DNA of 64,000 nucleotides from Desmodus rotundus. Taxonomy: Eukaryota > Chordata > Mammalia > Chiroptera > Phyllostomidae. Below the pieces are notes generated by a model, which was not told the origin of the DNA, did not search any database, and worked only from the letters and a program-made list of their open reading frames with translations. Shown here one piece after another: positions 22,439-31,870 of this stretch. Position 1 is the stretch's first letter, and each line of letters begins with the position of its first letter. The translations under genes and the position numbers were made by a program. The DNA is taken from assembly GCF_022682495.2 (NCBI RefSeq), contig NC_071398.1:97925705-97989704 (forward strand), in the 5' to 3' direction.

Positions 22439-22947
22439 AATTAATTTTTTTTCATGTTTGATACGCATATATTGCAGAATGATCACCACAATAAGGCTGA
22501 CACCGCCATCCCCTTACCCAGTTACCGTGCGTGTGTGTGGTGGTAACGTCTGAGGTCGACTTTCTTAACTGTCAAGTGCATGATGCAGTGCTGTTACCTA
22601 TAGTCCCCACGCTGTGCGTCACACCCGGGACTGACTTGTCTCAGGGCAGGGAGTTTGCACTTTCTGACCAGCTTCTTCCATTTCCCTTACCCCTCAGTCC
22701 CTGGCACCATTCTACTCTCTATTTCTATGAATGCAGCTTTTCAAGACTCTGCAGATAAGTGGGAACGTGCACTATTTATCTTTTTTCTGTCTGACTTACT
22801 TCACTTAGCATAATGACCTCAAAGTCTATCCATGTTGTCACAAAAGATAGGATTTCCTTCTTTTTAAAGGTTGAATAATATTCCATTGTTCTCATCCACC
22901 AATGGACACTTAGGTTATTTAAATGTCTTGGCAATTGCAAATAATTA
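22439..22947 (-). mobile_element. L1 3' UTR (L1MA type) nested in older L1, antisense
   Basis: It reads as reversed L1 3' UTR: ATGATCACCACAATAAGGCTGAC, GTGTGTGTGGTGGTAACGTCTGAGGTCGAC, CATTCTACTCTCTATTTCTATGAATG, CTTCACTTAGCATAATGACCTC, TTGAATAATATTCCATTG, CCACCAATGGACACTTAGGTT. A 12-bp duplication AGCCTAGAATTT flanks it (22427-22438 and 22948-22959). This duplication comes from the host L1, proving nested insertion. The plus-strand left end TTAATTTTTTTTCATG is the reversed poly(A). Confidence 0.9.
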
Positions 22948-22959
22948 AGCCTAGAATTT
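22948..22959. repeat. Target-site duplication, right copy
   Basis: This is an exact copy of 22427-22438. The host L1 resumes directly after it with ATAAGCAAACTATAAATCAATATGAG. Confidence 0.88.
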
Positions 22960-23170
22960 TATAAGCAAACTATAAATCAATATGAGAGCAGAATAAATAT
23001 ATTTTAAGACAGAAAAAGACTCCAAAATCCTATCCTCACATTCACTCTTTCATAGGCTGTCACTTGTGGGAAAAAAATCAAAAAAGAGAAAGATATGGGA
23101 TCCAGCAAATTACACACCAATGTAGAAAGACATAAAAGAATGCCCCAGATGATAGCCAAACCGGCCTAGA
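22960..23170 (+). mobile_element. Old L1 (L1M type), right half of split copy
   Basis: AAGCAAACTATAAATCAATATGAGAGCAGAATAAATATATTTTAAGACAG continues the host L1 in the same strand and frame of the consensus (…ACCCAGCAAAACTAT... GAAATAAAGACATTTTCAGAC), followed by a CACATTCACTCTTTCATAGG block and AAGATATGGGATCCAGCAAATTAC. The end is diffuse. Confidence 0.7.
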
Positions 23171-23394
23171 CAGACAGAAGTTCCCCGAGGAAGGGCTGTG
23201 TGAGAGAAAAAACAGTGAACCGTGGTGAAAATAACTTTGATATTACAATGTAGCGCTCAGAAAAACTTAAAAGTATGTTCTCTGTAAAACACACCACACC
23301 AAGCAAATAGCAAACATCAAGGTCCACACTGAAGGAAAACCTTATAGGAGAGGCATAGTCCAAACGCAGCTAAAGACGACACAGTTCTCACCTG

Positions 23395-23800
23395 GAGGTA
23401 TGGCCAGGCGAGGCCTGGAGATAAACCGGTGAGGAAGCTATTTCAGTCATCCAGGTGAGAGAGAGTGGTGGTTTGACTCTGGGCCATGGCAGTGGGATGC
23501 AGATGAGGGGCAAAGTTGAAAAATATTTAAGAATGAGAATGGGCAGAGTAAGAGATTGATGTCAGAGAGGAAAGGGTTAGATGGACTCCATGAGTTCGGT
23601 TTGGAAATCTGGGCATGAAACAGTGCCTTTCACTGAGAGAGGAGACACTAAAGGAGCAGAAGGCTTGGCAGGCCCAGTGGAGGGATCGTTTGAGTCTGAG
23701 ATGCTGGAGGGACGTCCACATGAACATGGCCAGTGAAGCTCTGGAGAAGAGTCTGGTGTAACGTGTTATCTTAGGTGACCCCGACCTCAGTCTAAAGTCC
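23395..23800 (-). mobile_element. L2 LINE 3' portion, antisense
   Basis: GAGGAAGCTATTTCAGTCATCCAGGTGAGAG, then GGTGGTTTGACTCTGGGCCATGGCAGTGG, CAGTGCCTTTCACTGAGAGAGGAGACACTAAAGGAGCAG and AGATGCTGGAGGGACGTCCACATG follow the antisense L2 order (GGAGGCTATTGCAATAATCCAGGCGAGAG...GGCTTGGACCAGGGTGGTAGCAGTGG). Minus-strand frame 23527-23904 is open for 125 codons but lies mainly within this decayed copy. Confidence 0.8.
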
Positions 23801-25101
23801 CGATAACCCGCCACCGTGGGCCCAGTGTGGTCATCGTGGGGGAGAGGGGTGAGTGGGGGTGGGAGAGGGCACAGGGAGGATAAATGGTGATGGAAAAAAT
23901 GCAATAAAAAACTGAATTAGAGATTTAAACAGAAACCTTTAAAAAGAACAACATGTGTTATCTCAAGCAATGGGACGTAGAGGGTAAATAGTCCATGGTT
24001 GAGGGTTCCCTTGGACTTGAAAATCAAAATATCTATTAACAAACTTCTAGGGAAAATAATTTAGAATAAAAGCAATAAAATTTATGTGTGATCTTCCTAA
24101 AACTACTTTCTGGTTGTTTTGATCCTTACTGATGTTGAATTTGACCGAATGCATTCCATTCATTTGGACCACGGAAGCAGAGTGGGGGAAGGAACAGTCA
24201 GACACAGGCCAAGCTAGAGCCCTTTTCAGTGTCGGGCAGGAAGGAGGTTGGAAATATGTATTTACTGATCAGCTTTATCCCATTCTACATGTATTTTTTC
24301 CAAATAATGACCCAGGAGGGTTAAGTATTCAATGTAGTTTCCAGAAGGAGTCCTCACAGGTGAACAGTTCTTAATCTGGCCCTCACCTTGTCAGTGTCTC
24401 TTTGTTGACATCAGTCCTCAGAAGGCTGTCTCAGAATAGTCTCACAGGAGATTGAGTTTATCAGTTCGGTAGGCTTCTCCTTCTCCCCTTATTTTGAGAG
24501 GTGTTCCTTCCAGGGTCTACAACAATGATATTTCCCCATCCAGGGTACCTCCTTCTCTTTAGCAGACCAGTTTATAATGAAAATGCCACTTAGTGAGCAG
24601 GGAATAAAAACAAATGGAAATGCTGTATACTCTTCAGCAAAATGTTCTGTTCATGCTGGAGGCGGGGCTGTGGGTGAAGCATCACTGCCCACAACACCCC
24701 ACAGGGACCAAGCATCTGTGTCTCCCGACTCCCTGTCTGCTTGCGCCTCCCTTGTCTGTTCGCCCAGGCTGAACTGTTTTCTGTGCACTCAACTCTTTCT
24801 CTGCACGAAGTACAATCCAACTGGGTTCCGATTCCTAAATTAAAATCATATCCTAGAACGGCCTGCTCGAAATTACACCCAGGTGACCTTGACTGGAGTT
24901 TTGTGTGTTCCCAAACACTTCAGACACTTGTTTACAGACAGTCCCCAGGCTCACTCCCACAGATGGCAAGCCTTGTTTTCCCTCTTTCCACTCGGGAGGA
25001 TGCAGCTCACTGTTGTCCTGATGGTGTTGCTGTCATTCTAGAAAAGAATACAAATCTAGTTCAATCCCTCCCGGTCTTCTCTCCTTTTTGCTCTCTTTAA
25101 T

Positions 25102-25144
<43 letters not shown>

Positions 25145-25640
25145 CCTCCCTCCCTCCCTCCCTCTGTAACACCTCATCTAGTTATTCAAAAGCCATGGAA
25201 ATGTAAAACTGAAGTTTTTTTTTTTTTGGTTTTAGGTATGAGCCACAAGCCAATGTAGAGATTAAACTGTTTGGAGAGGGGTGAAATCTGACTTGAATAT
25301 TAGCAGGGAGTGTTGCATTAGATGGTTTGCATCGATTTTTTTCTCAGTATTTTTTCCTAAATTTTTCATCTTGGTCAAAACTTTTGCTAATTTTAGTTTA
25401 ATAGAACAGAAATAGAAATTACACTTCCCACTTCACTTAGCTGCTTTCATTGATTGATTTGTTCCATGTTCTACCATAACTCTGTTATTTTGTCTTTTAT
25501 CTTCTCTAGGCTGTTAGAGTATCTCTTGGGGACATCGGGGGAAGGGGTGTGACTATTATAGCTCAGTGTAGGGCAAGGTATTGATGTGACGATTCAACAT
25601 AGCAGGGCAGGAGTGGGCTCCCTGTGCCCTCTGTGTAGAC
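23801..25640. other. Single-copy sequence with one microsatellite
   Basis: No gene or transposon was recognised apart from the CT/CCCT tract at 25105-25164. The open frames at 24577-24843 and 24741-25100 (88 and 119 codons) have no recognisable domain, and the second runs toward the CT tract. Confidence 0.5.
25105..25164. repeat. Compound microsatellite (TC)18 then (CCCT)n
   Basis: An uninterrupted TC run covers 25105-25140 and continues without a break into about six CCCT units to 25164. All 60 bases are pyrimidine on this strand. Such homopurine-homopyrimidine mirror-symmetric tracts can form triplex (H-) DNA, and the length is likely polymorphic. Confidence 0.95.
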
Positions 25641-25642
25641 CA

Positions 25643-25854
25643 CAGGTGGCAAACACAAGGCCTACGGGCCGAATCCAGCCTCCACCTTGTTTTATCCGGC
25701 CCAGCACCTTGTTTCTACCCCGGGACAGCACCGAGCTCTTACTTAACTGTTAAGGAGCAGTTACATTTATACAGTCCTAAAATTACATTTGGCCCTTTGA
25801 AGGCAACCGTGATGCTGATGTGACCCTTGGTGAAAATGAGTTGACATCCCTGGT
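25643..25854. mobile_element. hAT-type MITE
   Basis: The ends are imperfect inverted repeats: CAGGTGGCAAACACAAGGCC on the left and, reversed, CAGGGATGTCAACTCATTTTC on the right. The interior has GGGCCGAATCCAGCC, TTATCCGGCCCAGCACC and ATTTGGCCCTTTGAAGGCAACCGTGATGC, typical of the 'CAGgGgTgTCAAACTcatttt...GGGCCACATCAG' hAT family of non-autonomous elements. No open frame. The 8-bp TSD is not clear. Confidence 0.78.
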
Positions 25855-26209
25855 CTAGAGGTTTCTCCTGCCAGTCTTCTCTAGGTCACACAGCTCTCTT
25901 CCTCCTCTTTAGAGGCAGAAACCCAGAAACGATCATTCCATTTGACTACACACAGGCAGAGTGGAAAATACTTCACCTGCACAGGCAAGGGAGAGGGTGG
26001 AGATGGGGAGGAAACTCTTTTAAGACTGGAAAGAGTAGGAGAAAGGGGGTCATAGTAGATTCTTTTTTCCATTGTCCGTCTCTTCTGTGCTTCTGGTGAA
26101 GATAACAGTAGATTTCATTTACACATCTGACATCATTTTCACTTTGAGCCTTGGGCCCTGGGTGGAAGTCTGGAAAAGCGATTTGGACGTTAGCTCTTCC
26201 TTCAGCACT

Positions 26210-26465
26210 CCACCACGAACACAGAGAAACCTGCACACAGACGTGACCCACACACCCACAGAGAAGCCACATGTGCCCCTAAGAACACATGGACAGGCAG
26301 ACAATGAAAACGCCCGGGGACAGCCAGAACCAGTCCAGCCACAGATGCCGTCTGCTGCGGACAGGACATGCACTGGCATTCTCACCCCCGCACAGACGCA
26401 CAGACCACAGGCAGATGCCACAGCCACAGCCACAGCCACAGCCACAGCCCTTGCACACTCAGCTG
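26210..26465. repeat. CACA-rich degenerate region with (CCACAG)n minisatellite core
   Basis: A clean hexamer array CCACAG runs about 26418-26449 (five full units). The 200 bp to its left is rich in related ACACAGA/CCACAG words, suggesting an older, decayed array. The hexamer keeps the 147-codon plus-strand frame (26072-26515) open as an alternating Ala-Thr run and the minus frame as Val-Ala, so neither frame is convincing as a gene. Confidence 0.85.
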
Positions 26466-26814
26466 TGACTCTCCTCCTACGTGCCCTGTTTGAACACAGG
26501 ACTGTCTCTAGTTAAGATGTCCCAGTACATCTTTGCTCAACAAATCAAACTTCTCTCTGTGCAGCCTCATGAAAACTCAGCCTGAATGGCTCAAAATGCC
26601 TGAGAATGGAAGAGAAATAAACGCCAGCTCAGTAGACACCTGGGAAATGTGAAATTTGGAAAGCTAGAAGGGCAGGCTGCTCGGGCCATGGCGCCCCAGC
26701 TACTGCCCTCAGAGAGCTCAGCAGACAGTTTGGTGACCTGCAAATGGTGCCAGTGCAGCCGTTGCTAAGGAGATGACCACCGGTACTAAATGGAGAAGAA
26801 AATATGACCTAATA

Positions 26815-27080
26815 TGGAAAGAAAATGAACTTCAGAACCAAGCAGACTGCGATTCAGATCTAGCAATGCCATTTACTAACCGTGAACTTGGGCATGCTGT
26901 TTAATCTCTGAGTATCAGTTGACTCAAAACCAAAATTCGGTCACTGTCAGCCTGTTCTCAATTTCAATGTCTTTGGCTATACTTCGCTTGCTTGTCATTT
27001 TGTTGGTCAGATTCCTGTTAATGTCCCAGTGCTGTGGTGAGGACTCAGTACAACAGTACACATAAAGTGGCTGTTGCTGT
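26815..27080 (+). mobile_element. MIR SINE, sense
   Basis: AGCAGACTGCGATTCAGATCTAGCAATGCCATTTACTAACCGTGAACTTGGGCATG matches the MIR core (CAGACTGCCTGGGTTC...CCACTTACTAGCTGTGTGACCTTGGGC). GCTGTGGTGAGGACTCAGTACAACAGTACACATAAAG near 27030 fits its 'gttgtgaggattaaatga...gtaaag' tail after a gap. Confidence 0.78.
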
Positions 27081-27084
27081 GCTT

Positions 27085-27300
27085 AGCCTTGCAAACATGT
27101 GTTTTATTTCTGCTATTGAAGTTGCTCCCAAAATACCCTGTAAGCTCTCCAGGAAAAAGACAATAGCTTTAGTTTCACACTCTCTAAGCCAAATTCCAAA
27201 GGTTACAAGCTCACTGTTTCCTCTGGGAAAAAGTGGCACTGGCGAGTAACATTTGACCAAGGAATAAATGAAGGAGTGGACACGTGGATGATTGAATGAA
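27085..27300 (+). mobile_element. Possible L2 3' end, sense
   Basis: CCCTGTAAGCTCTCCAGGAAAAAGACAATAG and, further on, GGAATAAATGAAGG...GATTGAATGAATGACA resemble the sense L2 order (TGTAAGCTCCTTGAGGGCAGGGAC...AATAAATG...TTGAATGAATGA). The middle is not matched. Confidence 0.4.
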
Positions 27301-28970
27301 TGACATAACCACACCACACCTGCTGCTCTCGGAATCACTAGTGTCTAATCCTGAATCTAGCATGGGGTCCTAGTGTTAGAAGTTTCTCAGTTTACTGGGA
27401 AATAAAGTTAAAAACCAATAATTCTAATAAAACGAGAGATGTATTTCAAGGCCTTATTAGAGCAAAGGAAAAAAAGGTAGCAAGGACTTGGGAGTGGAAG
27501 AAAGACATGTTCAAAAACTAGTCATTTAACGAAAGGACTGAGCAGTCTCCATTTGAGTCGTGAACTGGAAGGTTATTGGGAACTTCCGTGGGACCAGACT
27601 TTGGGGAGTAGTGGGGGCCGGAGCTACTTTGTGGGACACGAGCGAGGGAACAGAAGATGAAGACGTGGCTACGGTCAGTCTACACCTGGGGGCTAGAGGA
27701 ATTTCACAGGGACTCCTCTAAGAAGTTCGCCCCAAAGTGAGCTCCTAGCGATCTCTTCTTCCTGTTAGCTAAGTTCCGTATACAAAACTAAAAGGAAAGC
27801 TTGAAAGTATGGAGGAGAGAAGAACATAATTATGGGGAGCAGGCTGGGACTGCCCCTTTAGGAACTTCCCTGCGGTTTCCCCATAACTGGAAAAGCGGCA
27901 GCTTTCTGGTCTCGTGGGTCCAGGACCGGGACCGCTGCTTTATGGGGAGCCTCCAGGAGCGTTCAGAGGAGGGACTGGACATTGCAGAGGGAAAATGAGT
28001 GATTCACTTACGGAACAATATCAAAGGTTTGGAGAACGGAGAGAGGATATACATGCCAGGAGAAAAAGGATGTGGCCAAGGCCAGGCTTAATTGTTTATT
28101 TCCTTGATGCCTAAGGAGCATCCAAGCGGAGAGGCTGTTCTGGGCAGCTTCCTTCAAAAATGGATTTTGCAAACGAGACTGGGGGGAAGCAGGCTTTTTC
28201 TTCTCCAGCACTCGGCAAATACTCATTCCACCCCCCAGACCCCGACCCCCTGACTCGCTCTTCTCTCGTATGTTTTATTCTCATGCTCTCTGCGCTCTTC
28301 CACGAAGTACTTCCTAGTTTTGCTTTTCTCTTCCCCCTTTCCCCCACCTCGTTGTTGGCCTATCATGGCCCTGACTCTGTCCTGCTCTTTTCCTGTAACC
28401 TCTGTTCCATCTGTGAAATCAGGGTCACTGGTCCTCATTTTGTCCACATTTCCTAAGTCACGGATAGATAGAAAAAGGAAAAGACAGCATTTGTGTGGTT
28501 CCTCCAGAAATGGAGTAAGAGATACACACCCCTGAATCCAGGCCATGAAATGGACACAAATAGCGGAATTCCAGCCGAGTTTTACACGTACAAGCTGAAT
28601 GTGGTCTGTCTGTTGGCTCCTTCTCTGTCCCCAAAGGGCAGCCGATCCTTTATTCTTAAGGTGGGTAAGAATTTTGGTTTAGAATTCGGCTCATAAGGAG
28701 CTTTGTTCTAATTGGTCTTTGAGTGTACAGGGGGACTAGTGATTTATATCTTTATTTATTAGCTCACTGGGAGGAATAGGCTAAACGCGGGTAGTAAATC
28801 CATTTATTCCAAAGTGTATGGGATAATAAGTAGGAAAGTATCTTTAAATACCCATATAGAGGAATGACCAGGAAATCTAGCTCAGCACGTGTTGACAAGT
28901 AATAGAACCGAGCTCACACGGAGTGCGGTGAGCAACAGAACTTGGAAGGCAGCAGAGCACAGTGGACAGG
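27301..28970. other. Single-copy sequence, nothing recognised
   Basis: Short overlapping open frames lie on both strands near 27800-28700, and a pyrimidine-rich patch lies at 28318-28350. No gene, RNA or transposon signature was recognised. Confidence 0.5.
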
Positions 28971-28974
28971 ACAG

Positions 28975-29075
28975 CAGGACCCAGAGCGAGATCCCCCTGG
29001 TTCACGCTTGAGCTCCACTGGGGAAAAGTGGTCAACATCTCTGCGATTCAGTGTCCATAGCCATGACGTGGGAGT
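28975..29075 (+). mobile_element. MIR SINE fragment, sense
   Basis: GAGCGAGATCCCCCTGGTTCACGCTTGAGCTCCACTGGGG, then AAAGTGGTCAACATCTCTGCGATTCAGTGTCCATAGCCATGACGTGGGAG, fits a diverged MIR core and 'tctctgtgcctcagtttcctcatctgtaaaatggga' segment. Confidence 0.55.
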
Positions 29076-29091
29076 GAAAAAGTAGGGGTGC

Positions 29092-29328
29092 ACAGGCCCC
29101 CTGTTATCCACAGGGGGTATGTTCCAAGACCCCTAGTGGTTGCCTGAAACCACAGTTAGTACTGAACCCTATATAAACTGTTTTTTCCTACACATACATA
29201 TCTGTGGTAAAGTTTGATTTATAAATAAGGCACAGTAAGTGATTAACCATACTAATAACAAAATAGAACAATTATACAAAATAGTACAATAGAAGTTATG
29301 TGAATATCCTCTCGTTCTGTCTACCTAT

Positions 29329-29368
<40 letters not shown>

Positions 29369-29640
29369 CTCATAACTGATCTGAGAACCGAGATGGCTGT
29401 GGCCAATGGGTGTGGAACATATACAGCACAGAGACACTGGACAAGGAGAGGATTTATGTCCTGGGCAAGACAGAGTGGGACAGGGTGAGATCACATCACC
29501 TTGCTCTGAGTGGCACTCAATTTAAAACACATGAGTTGTTTTTTTCTGGAATTTTCCATTTAATATTTTCAGACTGTGGTTGATCACGTGTCACTGAATC
29601 TGTGGAGAGCCAGCCCATGGATACGGGGAGACTACTGTAC
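29092..29640 (+). mobile_element. Tigger-type non-autonomous DNA element
   Basis: The ends are inverted: CAGGCCCCCTGTTATCCACAGGGGG near 29094 and CATGGATACGGGGAGACTACTGTA ending near 29639. The interior has TTTTTCCTACACATACATA, AAAGTTTGATTTATAAATAAGGCACAGTAAG, ATAGAACAATTATA and GAAGTTATGTGAAT in the order of pogo/Tigger-derived MITEs. A CT microsatellite has expanded at an internal TCTCTCT site (29337-29365). No transposase frame remains. Confidence 0.82.
29337..29365. repeat. (CT)n microsatellite inside Tigger element
   Basis: Twenty-nine uninterrupted bases of alternating C and T, preceded by CGCTCG imperfect units. It probably grew from the short CT run present in the parent transposon. 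Confidence 0.95.
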
Positions 29641-30895
29641 CAAATTCGAAAGAAGACTAAGGAGACGATTTAGAATAGTACTTGGCACATAGAAACACAC
29701 GTAAATGTTACATTTAACATAAATTAACATTTGATTATTAATTAACAGTTAAACTGAAAATTAACAGTTAACTAAGTACCTAAAACTATAAAGCTTAATA
29801 GTATTATTTTAAAATTTTAGTCTACAATAATATGTTCCCTATAGCAGGACATATTTTACATAGTACATAGGACAAGAGAACATTTTTAAATGTCAGTTTT
29901 AAGCCATATTTCTCATAAACACTTTACATTTTTTAAATCCTAAATGTTTTTTAAAAATATAGCATTTTGTAATTGCTATTTGTTCTTTACTCAAATATCC
30001 AAAAATATAAACAATATATTTGCTTTTTATGAAAGGAAATAAAATGAAATTAATATTAAAAATGAAAAGCAGATTTGTTTTTAAACTTTGCTCTAAATAA
30101 ATACACATGTTATTGTTTTCCACAATAAAACACAGACAGTTTGGGGGAATGGGGATCCTGAGCATCCAATTTAATTAATGAAATTTTAAAATTCATACTC
30201 TTAACCTCTGCCATGTTTAAAGTGTGATTTCAAATTAGTGGCGATCCATTCCTGCTTTCACTTGGTAAAAACCCAGGTGACTAGCTAACTCTGGGTACAG
30301 ATAACATATCTCACCATTGTGGCCTTTGAACACTCCACTTGTCTGTAGGCAGGTGTGTGCACACAGACACAGACACACGCACCAGGTAGGAGTGCTCTCT
30401 GCAGCAGGCCCCCCGACTGCGGCTTCAGTCACTGCGGGATTATTGTTTTCACATAGCACAACGTCTGCATGTAAGTGACTTCTGGCATTGGTTCAGTGGC
30501 TCAAAAATGGCAAGTCTTCTCAAGGTTGTCGGTGGGCTGCTGCACCGGAAGCCATCACTTCAACATCCCTGGCCGGAAGAAGAGGGTAATCTACAGCACC
30601 CCTGACGTCGGTCCTCGTATCAGAAAAGCAGACACACCCCTAGAAGCTCCCCTCCCCCCTCCACATGCACACACAGGCAACCTCCCCTAAGTTTCGTCAT
30701 CCAAAACCAAGGTCCTATGACCACTGAAGTGCAAAGGAGGCTGGAAAATGGGGACCAGGTTACTTATGATTGGCTTAAATCCAATGCGATTCCTTGTCAG
30801 GGCCTAGGCGTTACCACGCTGAACAAACTCATGGCTCTGCGTTCAAGAAAGAAGGAAGCACAGCTGTTGGGCTGGTAACAAGTAATGTCAGTCAC
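29641..30895. other. AT-rich, then single-copy sequence
   Basis: 29690-30240 is strongly AT-rich with several TTAAC and AATTAAT repeats and no coding potential. 30240-30895 has ordinary composition. No repeat or gene was recognised. Confidence 0.45.
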
Positions 30896-30899
30896 AGTA

Positions 30900-31175
30900 A
30901 CTTAAGCACGTATTACCAAGAGCCTGTCTGTGGAAGGCCCCGACCCAGTCACTTTGTACACGGTATGCCACTTAACCTTTACAACACTGTGCTTAGTTAT
31001 TTATAAATGCTGTTTGCTCTCCATCCCTTATAAATAAGGAATGCGAGCCCCACTGAAGTTGTAAGCACCTTGCCCAAGGTCGCAAAGCTCGTAAATGGCA
31101 GGCTGGGCTCTGAGCTTAGGTCCGCATCCAAGCTCGTGCTCTTTCTACGATGTCATCCTGCCCAGAACCTTCCCA
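30900..31175 (-). mobile_element. MIR SINE, antisense
   Basis: CACTTAACCTTTACAACACTGTGC, then AAATAAGGAATGCGAGCCCCACTGAAGTTGTAAGCACCTTGCCCAAGGTCGCAAAGCTCGTAAATGGCAGGCTGGGCTCTGAGC is the reversed MIR order (…ACAGATGAGGAAACTGAGGC...AAGTAACTTGCCCAAGGTCACACAGC). The core is well preserved. Confidence 0.88.
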
Positions 31176-31329
31176 GCTCTCCCTTGGGCACTCCTGATTC
31201 TGTCTGGCCGCAGCGCTACCCTTGACCTCACACAGTCCCGATCACAAACCTACTCCCAAAATAGGAGGCCATTTGGAATCGTGATTTAGAAGATGGCATG
31301 ATGTTGTTATCTATGTCCAAATGTTGCCA

Positions 31330-31870
31330 ATGCAACAGTGAACAGGGCAAATAGGTTTCTGGTCCCAGGGTTTCCATTCTAGTGGGGAAGAAAGACAGTG
31401 AGCCTGTGAATAAATAAACATAATTTCAGATAATGAGTGACTTATGGAAAGAAATGAAACCAGATAATGTGGTAAAGAATAATCTGCAGGCTATCCTAGA
31501 AAGGATTGGGCCCTGATTGCTGGAAGGAACTAGCCTGGTCCAGTCTGGGGGGAAGAGAGCTCCGGGCGGTGGGCCCACTGAGTGCAAAGGACTGGCGGCA
31601 GGAGAGCTGCATGGGCACAGAATATCGATCAGTCACGTAGGAGAGTCATGACTGAGACAGACATGATAAGAAATGAGATCTGAGAGACATCTGTGTTTGA
31701 TTCAAAACACTATGGGAATTCCGACAAGTTTCAATTCCTGAAGAGTATTGTGATCCAGTTTGGTTTCACCACCACCTTGGTAGCCGGGAGAAAGTGGCCT
31801 GAGAGGAGGGCCTCAGGGAGATGGTGCAGCTAGAGCGGTGCTGGTGGAGATGGGGGAGAGATGGCTGGCT
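31330..31870 (-). mobile_element. L2 LINE 3' portion, antisense
   Basis: CATTCTAGTGGGGAAGAAAGACAG and GAATAAATAAACATAATTTCAGATAATG begin the antisense L2 3' UTR, followed by TGAGTGCAAAGGACTGGCGGCAGGAGAGC and GTATTGTGATCCAGTTTGG. Later GGTGGTAG-like blocks end near GGTGCTGGTGGAGATGGGG at about 31850. No frame is intact. Confidence 0.75.

Noticed and set aside
25105..25164. CRISPR-like or satellite array
   Set aside because: It is a dinucleotide and tetranucleotide microsatellite without spacers.
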